DNA from: Pseudomonadota bacterium
GTDB taxonomy: Bacteria > Pseudomonadota > Gammaproteobacteria > JAADHS01
Direction: 5' to 3'
Assembly: GCA_021821045.1 (NCBI GenBank)
Contig: JAKACW010000037.1
Span: 1-39,621 of the forward strand
Length of the DNA: 39,621 nucleotides
The number at the start of each line of letters is the position of its first letter. Position 1 is the first letter of the stretch. Position numbers and translations under genes: made by a program. A model generated the notes under the pieces. It was not told the origin of the DNA and did no database searches. It worked only from the letters and a program-made list of their open reading frames with translations. This document shows positions 8,297 through 17,615 of the stretch, in pieces.

Positions 8297-8653
8297 TTAC
8301 TGGTGCTGGGTGGCCGTCGAGGTGCTGCCGCCCTTTAACTGTTTCGCGATGTCATCGTAAGTGCGGAAGTTATCCGCCCCGGTTCGAACCAGCGCCCATC
8401 CCGTGTCCAGCAAGGTCTGGGTGACGCGGGGCACGTTGTGCAGTTTCAGCAGCACCCATGCCAAGGCAGGGATTGCGACGATGGTGGCGAAAACGCCGTT
8501 AAATCCGATGGCCGACAGAATCTTTATCACGGCCATCAGCGCCGCGAGCGGGATCACGACGAGTGCCCCGGCGTACACGAATACGGCGAAAGTAAAGAAC
8601 AACATGGATGCCAACTGAACGATTCGTACCAACACGCCTTCAAGAATACGCAT
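8297..8653 (-). CDS. Small membrane protein of unknown function, first gene of the qseBC-like operon
   Basis: 118 residues. The ATG at 8653 has GGGAG about 9 nt upstream. Two long hydrophobic stretches (about residues 9-45 and 50-70) make two or three membrane helices. A polar C-terminal tail follows, ending in Ser/Thr/Gln. I do not recognise the family. It lies 36 nt ahead of the response regulator in the same direction, so it is likely co-transcribed with the two-component pair and may modulate the kinase or be part of its output. That role is a guess from position only. Confidence 0.7.
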   Translation of the reverse strand: MRILEGVLVRIVQLASMLFFTFAVFVYAGALVVIPLAALMAVIKILSAIGFNGVFATIVAIPALAWVLLKLHNVPRVTQTLLDTGWALVRTGADNFRTYDDIAKQLKGGSTSTATQHQ

Positions 8654-8964
8654 ACGATTTTCTCCCTCGATCCTGACGGGGTCCGTGTCAGATCGTGCGA
8701 TTATTGTTTAGAAGTATTCTTATGAACCCCTTAAGGAGCGTCCCTCCCCGTCGCTGGGCGCGAAAAACTCAGCGAATTTCGCCACAGCGCCGAGGGTTGG
8801 CAGTATAACCAACACACCCTATTCGGACAACGCGAGGGGCTGTCGGAAAACTTGCCAACGCGCCGGACCAACTCCGCTTGCCGATTTCTAACGTATTGTT
8901 GCGCGGATATTTTTTACCGCGGCACGGAATCTGCTTCGTGGTTAAGCGACCTAACTAGCAGGTG
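8654..8964. other. Divergent intergenic region
   Basis: About 310 bases between the qse-type operon and the DUF5658-like gene. No convincing coding frame, RNA or repeat is seen. It must hold the two divergent promoters; the A+T-rich part near 8700-8730 is the likeliest place for the operon promoter, but I cannot name boxes with confidence. Confidence 0.4.
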
Positions 8965-9444
8965 ATGAGCGTGGACACCAGACATGATTCAGCGGACCGC
9001 CTGAACGAAGAGCGCCGCGCGGCGGACCGCCGTGCTCGGGCCACCGCCCATCCCTTGGTCTGGCCCAGCTGGCAGGGGCAGCGGTGCGAGCCGCGGCGTC
9101 GCCACGAACGCTCCGACCACTTCGTCGACCGTTATCCGCCCTTGCTGCGCTATCTTGCCGTCGGTATCTTGCTGCTGTGCATTACGGATGCTTTTCTGAC
9201 ATTGCACATCCTGGACACCGGGGGCAGCGAACTCAATCCCTTGATGGATACCCTGCTCAACGCCAGTCTGCCGTCTTTCTTCTACACCAAGCTTCTGCTC
9301 ACGGCGCTGGGACTTACCGTGCTGATCGTCTACTACAATTTCCGCTGGTTTCGCATCGTTCGCGTCGGCTACCTTTTGTTTGGGTCGTTTTTCGTCTACG
9401 CGGCGCTAGTCGCGTATGAGATCGTCCTGATCACGAACGCATAA
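8965..9444 (+). CDS. DUF5658-like small membrane protein
   Basis: 159 residues from the ATG at 8965; a GTG one codon upstream is possible, and AGG lies just before. The first 55 residues are strikingly basic and acidic (many Arg, Asp, Glu, with repeated RRA/RRR), so the N terminus is probably a cytoplasmic or nucleic-acid or protein-binding tail. Three hydrophobic helices follow (about 62-82, 98-118 and 127-150). The stretch ITDAFLTLHIL...ELNPLM after the first helix is the pattern I associate with DUF5658, a family of unknown function. It is convergent with nhaD, with 43 nt between the stops. Confidence 0.7.
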   Translation: MSVDTRHDSADRLNEERRAADRRARATAHPLVWPSWQGQRCEPRRRHERSDHFVDRYPPLLRYLAVGILLLCITDAFLTLHILDTGGSELNPLMDTLLNASLPSFFYTKLLLTALGLTVLIVYYNFRWFRIVRVGYLLFGSFFVYAALVAYEIVLITNA

Positions 9445-9487
9445 GCAAGAGCGAGCACGCGCGCGATTTTCGCGTTAGCCGACCGGG

Positions 9488-10939
9488 CTACATCATCTTG
9501 GCGTTAATCACGAAATGGACCCCGATACTGGCGACATAGCCAAGTGCCACGGCCCAAGTCCATTTCAAGTGGCTGAAGAAAGTGTAGACGCCGCGCGCTT
9601 GGCCCATCAGCGCCACACCGGCGGCGGAGCCGATGGACAACAGCGAACCGCCCACGCCTGCGGTCATCGTGACCAGCAACCACTGGCCGTCGGACATATC
9701 CGGCAGCATGGTCAACACCGCGAACATCACCGGAATATTGTCCACGATAGCCGACAGCAAGCCCACCAGAATATTGGCGGCGGTGGGACCCAAATCGACG
9801 TATAACACCTGTGATAGTTGCGCCATATAGCCCAGGGCGCCCAGCCCGCCGACGCACAGCATCACCCCGTAGAAAAACATCAACGTATCCCACTCGGCGC
9901 GTTTCATGCTGATAAAGATGTCGAACGGTTTCGACTTCGGTTTGAAGTGTGTCAGCAATTGGTCTTTATCGACTTCCAAGCCGACCACGCCGGGATCGAC
10001 GTCGAACGAATTGCTCTTGAGGTCGTGCTTGCGCAGACGGTAGCCGTAGATCTTCAATATCCCCAAGCCGGTCATCATGCCGATCACGGGCGGCAGGTGA
10101 AGGAAGTTGTGCATGGACACGGCCATGGCGATGGTAAAAAGGAAAAGTCCGGCGACGACAAAGCCGCCCCTCTTGATTGTCGCCGTGTCGTGCACCGCTT
10201 CCGGTTTTTCCTTGGGCACGGCGAAAGACATGCAGAACGCGGGCACGGCCCAGTTGACCACCGAGGGAATGAACAGGGCGAAAAACTCCTCGAATTGCAG
10301 GACACCCTTCTGCCACACCATTAAGGTGGTGATGTCCCCGAACGGACTGAACGCGCCGCCGGCGTTGGCGGCAACGACGATGTTAATACAGCCCAGCGCG
10401 ATGAATTTGGCGTGACCGCGACCGACCGCCATCACCACCGCCGCCATGATCAACGCAGTGGTCAGGTTGTCCGCCACCGGGGAAATAAAGAACGCGAAAA
10501 GTCCGGTCAGCCAGAAAATGGCGCGCAGGGAAAAGCCCGATGAAACCAGCCAGGCCCGCAGCGCCTTGAACATGTTGCGCTCTTCCAGTGTGTTGATATA
10601 AGTCATCGCCGCCAGCAAGAACAGCATAAGTTCGACATATTCGAGCAAGGTGGCTTTGATTAGAGTATGGGGCGTGTGCGTATCGCCGTGTTGCGCGTAA
10701 ACGATCGCGACCAGAATCCAGATGATTCCACCGGCGACGATGACCGGTTTGGATTTGCGCAGATGCAGGAATTCCTCGCCGATCACCACCGCGTAGGCGA
10801 GCACAAACAAACCGACGCAAAACAGTCCGAGGGCGGTGCCGGTGTAGTCGGGCGTCGCGCCTGTCTCGGCGGCGAACGCCGCGCCCGGTAAAAGCATTGC
10901 CAATGCGACGAACGGACTAAACATGCGTGGAAGATTCAT
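9488..10939 (-). CDS. nhaD: NhaD-family Na+/H+ antiporter
   Basis: 483 residues from the ATG at 10939. It starts with a signal-like hydrophobic segment (MFSPFVALAML...GAAFAAE), then about twelve membrane helices. Family segments are clear: FFISPVADNLTTALI, VAANAGGAFSPFGDITTLMVW and, near the end, SAIVDNIPVMFAVLTM with GGSLLSIGSAAGVALMG. Buried acidic and polar residues in these helices (for example D in PVADN and in FGD) carry Na+ or Li+ and protons in NhaD. The protein should expel sodium in exchange for protons at the inner membrane, useful for salt or alkaline tolerance. It is monocistronic and diverges from the repair operon starting about 100 nt away. Confidence 0.9.
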   Translation of the reverse strand: MNLPRMFSPFVALAMLLPGAAFAAETGATPDYTGTALGLFCVGLFVLAYAVVIGEEFLHLRKSKPVIVAGGIIWILVAIVYAQHGDTHTPHTLIKATLLEYVELMLFLLAAMTYINTLEERNMFKALRAWLVSSGFSLRAIFWLTGLFAFFISPVADNLTTALIMAAVVMAVGRGHAKFIALGCINIVVAANAGGAFSPFGDITTLMVWQKGVLQFEEFFALFIPSVVNWAVPAFCMSFAVPKEKPEAVHDTATIKRGGFVVAGLFLFTIAMAVSMHNFLHLPPVIGMMTGLGILKIYGYRLRKHDLKSNSFDVDPGVVGLEVDKDQLLTHFKPKSKPFDIFISMKRAEWDTLMFFYGVMLCVGGLGALGYMAQLSQVLYVDLGPTAANILVGLLSAIVDNIPVMFAVLTMLPDMSDGQWLLVTMTAGVGGSLLSIGSAAGVALMGQARGVYTFFSHLKWTWAVALGYVASIGVHFVINAKMM

Positions 10940-11040
10940 ATACGATCCAATAGCGTCCTTGGCGATCGCGATTGCGCCGCTCCTGGGCGGCGGGTATTTT
11001 GGCACGGGTGTGCCCCCCGGTCCAGGTGGGGGCAAGAGCT

Positions 11041-13767
11041 GTGCTGTATAACGCGAGGGATATCTTGAACGAGGAGTTGATCGCCCACTTGGAAGCGGGC
11101 GCCACGTTGCTCACGGCGACGCGGCGGCTGGCGCGCGCTGTCGAATCGGAATACGCGCGACTGCAGCAACAGCGGGGAGCGCGAACGTGGGCGACGCCGG
11201 CGATCTACAGCTATCCGGCATGGCTTGGCCGGCTGTGGGGCGAGGCGGAGGACCTTGGCCTTGCGCGCCAGCGGTTGTTGGAGCCGCTTTTCGAGCGCAC
11301 GCTGTGGGAAAAATATCTCCATGAGGATCGCAGTGTTTCGGGTCTGTTTGACAAAAAGGTGGCCGCGGCGCAGGTCCAAGATGCCTACGCGGTGCTGCGT
11401 CAGCAGGGTAAAACCCTGCAACAACTGCCGCCGTATCTGTCGTTCGACGCCGCCGCATTCAAGGACTGGGCGCGACGGTTCGAGCGCGACTGCGCGAAAC
11501 ACAATTGGTTGCCGGCCGCGGAGCTCGAGTGGCGACTGGGTGAGCTGATCGCCGACGGGTCCTTGCGCTGCGCAGGCCCCGTCGTGTTTCAGGGCTTTGA
11601 CCAATTCACCCCGGCCCAGCTACACATCCAAGGCGCGCTCGATGCGGCACGGATCGAGTGGAGAGCTATCGACATTGCGGCGAGTCCCGCCGCGCAGGCC
11701 AGCGTGTCCGCCGCCGTCGATTCCTTGCATGAACTCACCGCCGCCGCGCGCTGGGCCCGCGACTTCTGCGAACGCGATCCGACGGCCCGGGTTGGGATTG
11801 TTGTCCTCGATCTTGAGCGCCGGCGCCGTTTAGTCGAGCGCGTCTGCCGCGACATTTTCGCCCCCGGCCCGTTGTGGCAAGAGGCATCTCTGGGAGAGCG
11901 GGTCAATTTCTCATTGGGCCGTTCGCTCGTCGACGAGCCACCGGTGAGAGAGGCGCTATGGTTGCTCGAGCTGTGCGCCGGCGAGGTGGAGTGGAGTCGA
12001 GTGAGCGCGTTGATGCGATCGCCGCATTTTTTTTCCGACGGCGCCCCGACAGCCGGCCAGTGCGCCTTGCGGGAGATTGCCTTTCGCGACTATGCCACGA
12101 CGACGGTGGGGCTGTCGGCGTTGGCCGATTGGGAAGGTAGGCGCAACCGTAAAGGCGAGGCCGATGTTGGAACGGCATGGTCCAAGGTTTACCAAGTGGT
12201 CAAGCAGTGGCCGGCGCGAGCCCGAGTGCGCCGGTGGCGCGAGCATTTCGATAGCGTGCTGGCGGCCGGCGATTGGCTGAGTCAGCGTGACGTTCCGTAC
12301 GCCGCGCATATTCGCGAATGGTGGGCCAATGTTGCCGATCGACTCAGCGGTCTGGATGGTTGGATCGCCGAAATCAATGCCGGCGAGGCGGTGGCTCGTT
12401 TAAAGCAACTGCTATCGGACGAAATCGTGCAGGAGGAAACGCCGTTCGCGCCGGTGCAGGTGCTCGGCGGTTTGGAGGCGGGTGGTTTGCGGTTCGACGC
12501 GGTGTGGGTGGCCGGGGCGCGCGATGATATCTTGCCGGCGCCGGTTCATCCCAACCCCTTTCTTCCCGCTCAGTGGCAGCGTCGCGAAGGTTTTCCGCGC
12601 AGCGATCCGCAGTTGGAGCGCGCCTATGCCATGGGTCGCATCCAGGGTTGGTTGGCCATGGCGCCGCGGGTTGTATTCAGTTACAGCCAAAAGGAAGGCG
12701 ATCAACAGTTCGGTCCCAGCCCGTTGCTGCGCGGGGTGCCGATCGTGAACGACCTCGCAACGGGCGGACGTTTCGCGGACCCTTGGTGCGAGGCGCAGTT
12801 TGGCGCCGCGCCCCTGGAACATTATCTCGACGAGCAGGGTCCGCCGCTGCCATCGAATATCAAACTTTCCGGCGGCACGAGTCTGATCAAAGCGCAATCG
12901 CTTTGTCCCTTCCAGGGCTTTGCCGCGGCGCAACTTGCCGCCGAACCGCTGTCCGAACCGGACGAAGGTTTCGACGCGGCGGAACGCGGCACCTTGATCC
13001 ATGAAGCGATGCGCGTGGTGTGGACACGCGTGAAGACTCAGTCGCAACTCAATGCGCTGGATGATGAAGGGCTGCGCAGAATCGTCGAAACCGCGGCGGC
13101 CCATGCTGTTGATGTGGTCGCCGCGCGTGCCAAGCGGACGCTGCCGCGGCGTCTGTTGCACCTTGAGCGTTTGCGTTTGACGGGCGTCGTCCGACGATGG
13201 CTCGAATTCGAGGCGACCCGCCCGCCGTTCGAGGTCGAGGCGGTGGAGCAGGGCCGCAGCGTGCGCATCGGCCCGCTGGAGCTGAACATTCGCGTCGACC
13301 GCATCGACCGGCTGTCCGGCGGCGCGCGGGTGATCATCGACTACAAAACGGGCAAGCCTGAAGTAAAGAATTGGTTTGGACCGCGGCCGGATGAGCCTCA
13401 ATTGCCGCTTTATGCCGTCACCGACGAAGATCGCGTCGACGGTCTGCTTTTCGGCCGAATTCGGCCCGGCGAGATGGGCGTGGTTGGATTGAGCGCGGCG
13501 TCCGATTGCGATGCCGGTGTGACGTCCTATCTCGGTTCGAAGTTTTGTCACGGCGATATGACGTGGTCCGATCAGCTCAATGAGTGGCGCGGCCGGTTGG
13601 AAGGGCTGGCGGGGGAATTGGCGGCGGGGGCCGCGCAAGTGGCGCCGAAGGACGGCGTCAAAACCTGCGCGCAATGTCAGCGCACAACTTTGTGTCGCGT
13701 ATTCGAGCTGACGCAGGTCGCGGACATGGTGGAGGAGGACGGCGATGAATCCGACGCATCCGCCTGA
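11041..13767 (+). CDS. AddB-like PD-(D/E)XK nuclease (probable DNA repair protein)
   Basis: About 908 residues from the GTG at 11041. A TTG at 11065 with GAGG 6 nt upstream is an equally good start, and longer in-frame starts reach 10972. The N-terminal part resembles the inactivated helicase fold of AddB: LLTATRRLARA sits where a Walker A would be and no GxGKT is present. The C-terminal nuclease has RVDRIDR and VIIDYKTGKPE followed by QLPLY (about residues 750-780). Four Cys are placed as in the iron-sulfur nucleases of AddB: one in LCPFQGF (about 621) and C-x2-C-x5-C near 874. The protein should work with the RecB-like helicase-nuclease encoded next, whose start overlaps its end by 23 nt, in double-strand break end processing. 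Confidence 0.88.
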   Translation: MLYNARDILNEELIAHLEAGATLLTATRRLARAVESEYARLQQQRGARTWATPAIYSYPAWLGRLWGEAEDLGLARQRLLEPLFERTLWEKYLHEDRSVSGLFDKKVAAAQVQDAYAVLRQQGKTLQQLPPYLSFDAAAFKDWARRFERDCAKHNWLPAAELEWRLGELIADGSLRCAGPVVFQGFDQFTPAQLHIQGALDAARIEWRAIDIAASPAAQASVSAAVDSLHELTAAARWARDFCERDPTARVGIVVLDLERRRRLVERVCRDIFAPGPLWQEASLGERVNFSLGRSLVDEPPVREALWLLELCAGEVEWSRVSALMRSPHFFSDGAPTAGQCALREIAFRDYATTTVGLSALADWEGRRNRKGEADVGTAWSKVYQVVKQWPARARVRRWREHFDSVLAAGDWLSQRDVPYAAHIREWWANVADRLSGLDGWIAEINAGEAVARLKQLLSDEIVQEETPFAPVQVLGGLEAGGLRFDAVWVAGARDDILPAPVHPNPFLPAQWQRREGFPRSDPQLERAYAMGRIQGWLAMAPRVVFSYSQKEGDQQFGPSPLLRGVPIVNDLATGGRFADPWCEAQFGAAPLEHYLDEQGPPLPSNIKLSGGTSLIKAQSLCPFQGFAAAQLAAEPLSEPDEGFDAAERGTLIHEAMRVVWTRVKTQSQLNALDDEGLRRIVETAAAHAVDVVAARAKRTLPRRLLHLERLRLTGVVRRWLEFEATRPPFEVEAVEQGRSVRIGPLELNIRVDRIDRLSGGARVIIDYKTGKPEVKNWFGPRPDEPQLPLYAVTDEDRVDGLLFGRIRPGEMGVVGLSAASDCDAGVTSYLGSKFCHGDMTWSDQLNEWRGRLEGLAGELAAGAAQVAPKDGVKTCAQCQRTTLCRVFELTQVADMVEEDGDESDASA

Positions 13768-16700
13768 TGCTTCGGCGCGTCAACGGGCGCTGCAAACCGA
13801 TCAGTCGTTCATCGTTCAGGCGCCTGCCGGATCGGGCAAGACCACGCTGTTGGTCTCCCGCTACCTGGCGCTGCTGTCGCGTGTTCAGACGCCCGAGGAA
13901 ATTCTTGCCGTCACGTTCACGCGCAAGGCGGCCAACGAAATGCGTGAGCGCGTGTTGGAGGCATTTGAACTGGCGCGCCGGGAGGTCCCGCCGACCGATG
14001 CCGGGGACGCCGCGCTGTGGCGGCTTGGCCAAGACGTCTTGCGGCAGAATCGCGCTCTGGACTGGGCGTTGGACGAGAACCCGTCGCGATTGCGCATCCA
14101 GACCATCGACTCGCTGTGCCACGCGCTGGCGCGGCAGATGCCCATGCTCTCGCGGTTCGGTCGTGTGCCGGCGACCCGCGAGGACGCGTCCGATCTCTAT
14201 CGCGACGCGGCGCGGCGGGCGCTGCAGCACGTCGGGGAAGATGTTGAGTGGGGCGAGGCGGTTGCGGTGCTCATGCTCCACTTGGACAACGATCACCAGC
14301 GCGTCGTCGACCTGCTGGCACTGATGCTTGCCAAACGCGATCAGTGGCAGCGGCACGTCCATCGCGCGGGGGGCAAAGACCGCCGTGAGTTGGAGGCGGC
14401 ACTGGCGAGCGTCATCAGCGCGGCTCTTGCCGCTGCGCGCGACGCCATTCCCGCGGACATCGGCGCTGAATTGCTGGCCGTGGTGCGCGAGGCCGCCGGC
14501 AATATTGACGGCGATTCGCCTCTGGCGCGGTGGCGGGACGTGACGGCCTGGCCGGGCACTGGCGGCGAGGACGTGCCAGCGTGGGTCGCGCTGCGTGATT
14601 TTGTACTGACCGACGAAGGGGAATGGCGCAAGCGGTACGACAAGCGTCAGGGCGTGCTCGCGCCGAGTTCGACCCGCGACAAGGAATTGAAACAGCGTTA
14701 TGCCCGATTGAAGGATCGCCTGCTAGCATTGAGCGAACACTTGCAAGCCAAGCACGATGGTCTGCGCCAACGCCTTAACGACCTTCCCGTCCTACCCAAT
14801 GCGGTTTACACCGATTCCCAGTGGACGGTGCTCAAGGCGTTGTTCGACGTACTGTTCACGGCCGTCGGTCACCTGCAGCTGGAGTTCATCGCCGAGGGCA
14901 GCGTTGACTTTGCCGAAGTGGCGCAGCGGGCGTTGGATGCCCTTGGCGACGAGCAGGCGCCCACCGATTTGGCGCTGGCCCTCGACTATCGTATCCAGCA
15001 CATTCTAGTTGACGAGTTTCAAGATACGTCTTTCGGTCAATTCGTGTTGCTGGAAAAACTCACCGCCGGCTGGACGCCGGGCGACGGGCGGACGTTGTTT
15101 CTGGTCGGTGATCCCATGCAGTCCATCTACCGTTTTCGCGAAGCCGATGTCGGCCTGTTTTTGTGGGCGCGGCGCAACGGGTTGGGCGGTGTGCCGTTGG
15201 AGTCGTTGACGCTGACGGCGAATTTCCGCTCTGACGCCGGCGTGGTGACGTGGGTGAACGAGACGTTTGAGAACGTGTTTCCCGCGCAAGAAGACATGGC
15301 CCGCGGCGCGGTTCCCTACAGTTGGGCGTCCGCCATGCGTGCTGCGCGCTCGACACCCGCGGTGTGCATTCATCCGTCTTTTGGCCGCGACGATCTTCAA
15401 GAAGCACGCCACGTGGTGAAGTTGGTCGACGCCGCGCTACGCGAGGATGCCGCTCAAAGCGTGGCGGTCCTGGTGCAGGCCCGTCCCCATGTGGCCCAGA
15501 TCGCCCAGATGTTGAAGAGCGCGGGTATTGCGTTCAGCGCGGTCGATATCGAATCCCTCGGTCGCCGGCCGCTGGTGCAGGACTTGCTGGCGTTACTGCG
15601 CGCGCTGACTCACTTGGGCGATCGGTTGGCGTGGCTGTCGGTGTTGCGCGCGCCGTGGGCGGGGCTCGCGCTGGCAGATCTGCGCGTCATTGCGCAGGAG
15701 GCGGGCGATGGAACCGTGTGGGATGCGCTGTGCAATCCAGCGGCGCCCCACGCGTTGTCGGCGGACGGACGGGCACGCTGGCAGCGCCTGCACGCCGTTC
15801 TCGAGAACGCGTTGACATGTGTTCCGCGATGGCCTTTGTGCGATGTTCTTCGTTCGACTTGGCTGGCGCTGGGCGGCCCGGCGATCGTGAGCCAAGCAAA
15901 CGACCTCGCCGATGCGGAAGCGTTTTTCGATTTGGTCGAGCGAACCGAACAAGAGGAACGGGCGGGCGTTGCCGAGCGCGTTGCTGCGGGCTTGGACCGT
16001 TTGTATGCGGCGCCGGTGGGCGACGCGTCGGCGCGCGTGCATATCATGACGATTCACAAATCCAAGGGGCTCGAGTTCGACACGGTCATCCTGCCCGGGT
16101 TGGCGCGAACCGGCGCGCGGGATGCTCAGCGTCTGCTCTACTGGTTGGAGCTGCCGTCGCCGCAACTCACCGGCAGGCTGCTGTTCGCGCCGATCAAGGC
16201 GGCCGGCGAGAAAGCGGAGAGCATCTCCGATTTCCTGCGCGATGTCGATCGACAGAAGGCGCGCTACGAACAAGCTCGCCTCCTCTATGTGGCCGCGACG
16301 CGTGCGAAACGGCGTTTGCATTTGATCGGCCACGCCGAGCGAGCGGAGAAGAACGGCGAAGTGAAGATCAACCCGCCGCGCGAAGGCACGTTGCTGCGGT
16401 TATTGTGGCATGTGGCCGAGCCCGAGTTTGCGCGCCTGTTGAGTGCAAGCGGTCCCGTCGATGCGGCTGGCGACGCCGAATCGGCCGCGTCGACCAGCGT
16501 GACGCATCCACCGCGATTGACGCGCGTCGCCGCCGGCTGGACTGTCCCATCGCCGCCGCCCGCCTTGCCGGTGGCGGTTCGGGAAAGTCTGAGTTGGACC
16601 GTGCGGCCGCCCATCGAAGTGGAATACGACTGGGCGCAGCGGCCGGCCCGCCTGGCGGGGACGGTGGTGCACCGCTTCATCAAGCGCATCGCTGACGAGG

Positions 16701-17167
16701 GATTGGAGACCTGGAGCCCTGCGCGGGTCGCCGAATCTGCTGCTGCGCTCAATTTGGCGTTATCGCGCCTCGGGCTGGAGGACGACGAGTTGGACCGCGC
16801 CACGCAACGGGCGCTGGCGGCTTTGAAGAAGACCGTCAGCGAGCCGCGCGGCCGTTGGGTGCTGTCGGCGCAGCATCGCGAGCCGCGCAATGAGTGGGCG
16901 CTGACCGGAATCGGCGAGGTCGGTTTAAAGCGCATCATCATCGACCGGACGTTCATCGACGGCGACGTGCGCTGGATCATCGACTACAAAACCGGCGTGC
17001 ACCTGGGCGAAGACGTCGACGGATTTCTCGATCAGGAAGTGGAGCGCTATCGGGGTCAACTCACCGAATACGCCGCGTTCGTGCAACGCTTGGACCCGCG
17101 GCCGATTCGGCTGGGATTGTACTACCCGCTGCTCGACGGCTGGCGGGAATGGTCGTTTGAGGGATAG
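13745..17167 (+). CDS. RecB/AddA-like UvrD-family helicase-nuclease
   Basis: 1140 residues. All SF1A helicase motifs are intact: Walker A APAGSGKTT (26-34), TFTRKAANEMRERV, VDEFQDTS (about 421), VGDPMQSIYRFREAD (about 453), ANFRSD (about 491), TIHKSKGLEFD (about 768) and YVAATRAKRRL (about 846). The C-terminal domain is a RecB-type nuclease, with GTVVHRFIKR (about 971), IIIDRTFIDGDVRWIIDYKTG (about 1060-1083) and a final QLTEYAAF helix. It should unwind and cut DNA ends in an ATP-dependent way. The start overlaps the AddB-like gene by 23 nt, implying translational coupling and a two-subunit complex. With a nuclease in each subunit, the pair has the AddAB layout rather than RecBCD. It is followed by a composite REP element. 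Confidence 0.92.
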   Translation: MNPTHPPDASARQRALQTDQSFIVQAPAGSGKTTLLVSRYLALLSRVQTPEEILAVTFTRKAANEMRERVLEAFELARREVPPTDAGDAALWRLGQDVLRQNRALDWALDENPSRLRIQTIDSLCHALARQMPMLSRFGRVPATREDASDLYRDAARRALQHVGEDVEWGEAVAVLMLHLDNDHQRVVDLLALMLAKRDQWQRHVHRAGGKDRRELEAALASVISAALAAARDAIPADIGAELLAVVREAAGNIDGDSPLARWRDVTAWPGTGGEDVPAWVALRDFVLTDEGEWRKRYDKRQGVLAPSSTRDKELKQRYARLKDRLLALSEHLQAKHDGLRQRLNDLPVLPNAVYTDSQWTVLKALFDVLFTAVGHLQLEFIAEGSVDFAEVAQRALDALGDEQAPTDLALALDYRIQHILVDEFQDTSFGQFVLLEKLTAGWTPGDGRTLFLVGDPMQSIYRFREADVGLFLWARRNGLGGVPLESLTLTANFRSDAGVVTWVNETFENVFPAQEDMARGAVPYSWASAMRAARSTPAVCIHPSFGRDDLQEARHVVKLVDAALREDAAQSVAVLVQARPHVAQIAQMLKSAGIAFSAVDIESLGRRPLVQDLLALLRALTHLGDRLAWLSVLRAPWAGLALADLRVIAQEAGDGTVWDALCNPAAPHALSADGRARWQRLHAVLENALTCVPRWPLCDVLRSTWLALGGPAIVSQANDLADAEAFFDLVERTEQEERAGVAERVAAGLDRLYAAPVGDASARVHIMTIHKSKGLEFDTVILPGLARTGARDAQRLLYWLELPSPQLTGRLLFAPIKAAGEKAESISDFLRDVDRQKARYEQARLLYVAATRAKRRLHLIGHAERAEKNGEVKINPPREGTLLRLLWHVAEPEFARLLSASGPVDAAGDAESAASTSVTHPPRLTRVAAGWTVPSPPPALPVAVRESLSWTVRPPIEVEYDWAQRPARLAGTVVHRFIKRIADEGLETWSPARVAESAAALNLALSRLGLEDDELDRATQRALAALKKTVSEPRGRWVLSAQHREPRNEWALTGIGEVGLKRIIIDRTFIDGDVRWIIDYKTGVHLGEDVDGFLDQEVERYRGQLTEYAAFVQRLDPRPIRLGLYYPLLDGWREWSFEG

Positions 17168-17182
17168 GTGCTTTGCCAATTC

Positions 17183-17259
17183 GAATCGCGGTAGTCGCTA
17201 CGGGCATCCTGCCCTCTCGCGACATTCGCACATCCATGTGCATCGGAAACCGCTCCCAC
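17183..17259 (-). repeat. Composite REP element with 51-nt multi-hairpin insert, copy 1
   Basis: Read on the minus strand, it starts GTGGGAGCGGTTTCC and ends TACCGCGATTC, the two parts of the ordinary 26-nt REP. Between them lie 51 nt that fold as GCACAT-GG-ATGTGC and, inside GTCGC/GCGAC, GGGCA-GGA-TGCCC. Total length 77 nt. A copy differing at one base lies at 37993-38069, and a diverged copy of the same length at 31012-31088. It follows the repair operon directly and may end its transcript. Confidence 0.85.
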
Positions 17260-17272
17260 AGCACAGCCAACC

Positions 17273-17296
17273 GTGGGAGCGAATCGTTGTTTCGCT
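17273..17296 (+). repeat. REP-like hairpin at the 3' end of the STAS gene
   Basis: GTGGGAGCGAA starts a REP-like unit whose stem is GAGCGAA (17277-17283) with TTCGCTC (about 17289-17295). It overlaps the last bases of the STAS gene, which ends at 17296. With the composite REP beside it, it forms an inverted pair between two convergent genes. Confidence 0.6.
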
Positions 17297-17601
17297 CAAT
17301 CGATCTTGAACTTCTGCCCGAAGTGAGTGATCTCGAGGACTTTCTTGATCCCCGGATTGCAGCGCGTCAGACGAATTTTGGCTTTTTCGCCGCCGGCGAA
17401 TTTCCATAAGTGCAGCAACATGCCCAGGGCGGAGCTGTCCATGTAATCCGCCTCGCCCAGGTCGACCACATAGTTCGCCGCAGGTTTGTTCAAATCGCTG
17501 TAGGCGTGGCGAAAGTCCTGAACCACGTTGAAATCGAAGCGGCCCTTGACCCTGATCGTGACCAGGTTGTCCTTGTCATTGAATTGGCTGGTGATGGGCA
17601 T
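17296..17601 (-). CDS. STAS-domain protein (anti-sigma-factor antagonist-like)
   Basis: 101 residues from the second of two adjacent ATGs (17601), which sits 4 nt from GGAGG; the first, at 17604, is too close. It is a single STAS domain: beta strands, VVDLGEADYMDSSALGMLL with the serine pair that SpoIIAA-type proteins phosphorylate, then KIRLTRCNPGIKKVLE. No other domain is present. The gene begins 11 nt after the chemoreceptor-like gene, so the two form an operon. Family members switch partner kinases or carry regulatory phosphate. Here the likely partner is the receptor or a kinase elsewhere; no anti-sigma kinase is in the window. The gene name cannot be fixed. Confidence 0.88.
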   Translation of the reverse strand: MPITSQFNDKDNLVTIRVKGRFDFNVVQDFRHAYSDLNKPAANYVVDLGEADYMDSSALGMLLHLWKFAGGEKAKIRLTRCNPGIKKVLEITHFGQKFKID

Positions 17602-17615
17602 CATGCCTCCAAATT

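Noticed and set aside
12412-13674. Long minus-strand open frame (420 codons) across the AddB-like gene
   Set aside because: It lies wholly inside a gene with clear homology and its translation is Arg/His/Gln-rich low-complexity sequence, typical of antisense frames in GC-rich DNA.
15322-16695. Plus-strand open frame (457 codons) inside the RecB-like gene
   Set aside because: It runs in another frame across intact helicase motifs; the product is Arg/Gly/Ala-rich with no recognisable domain.
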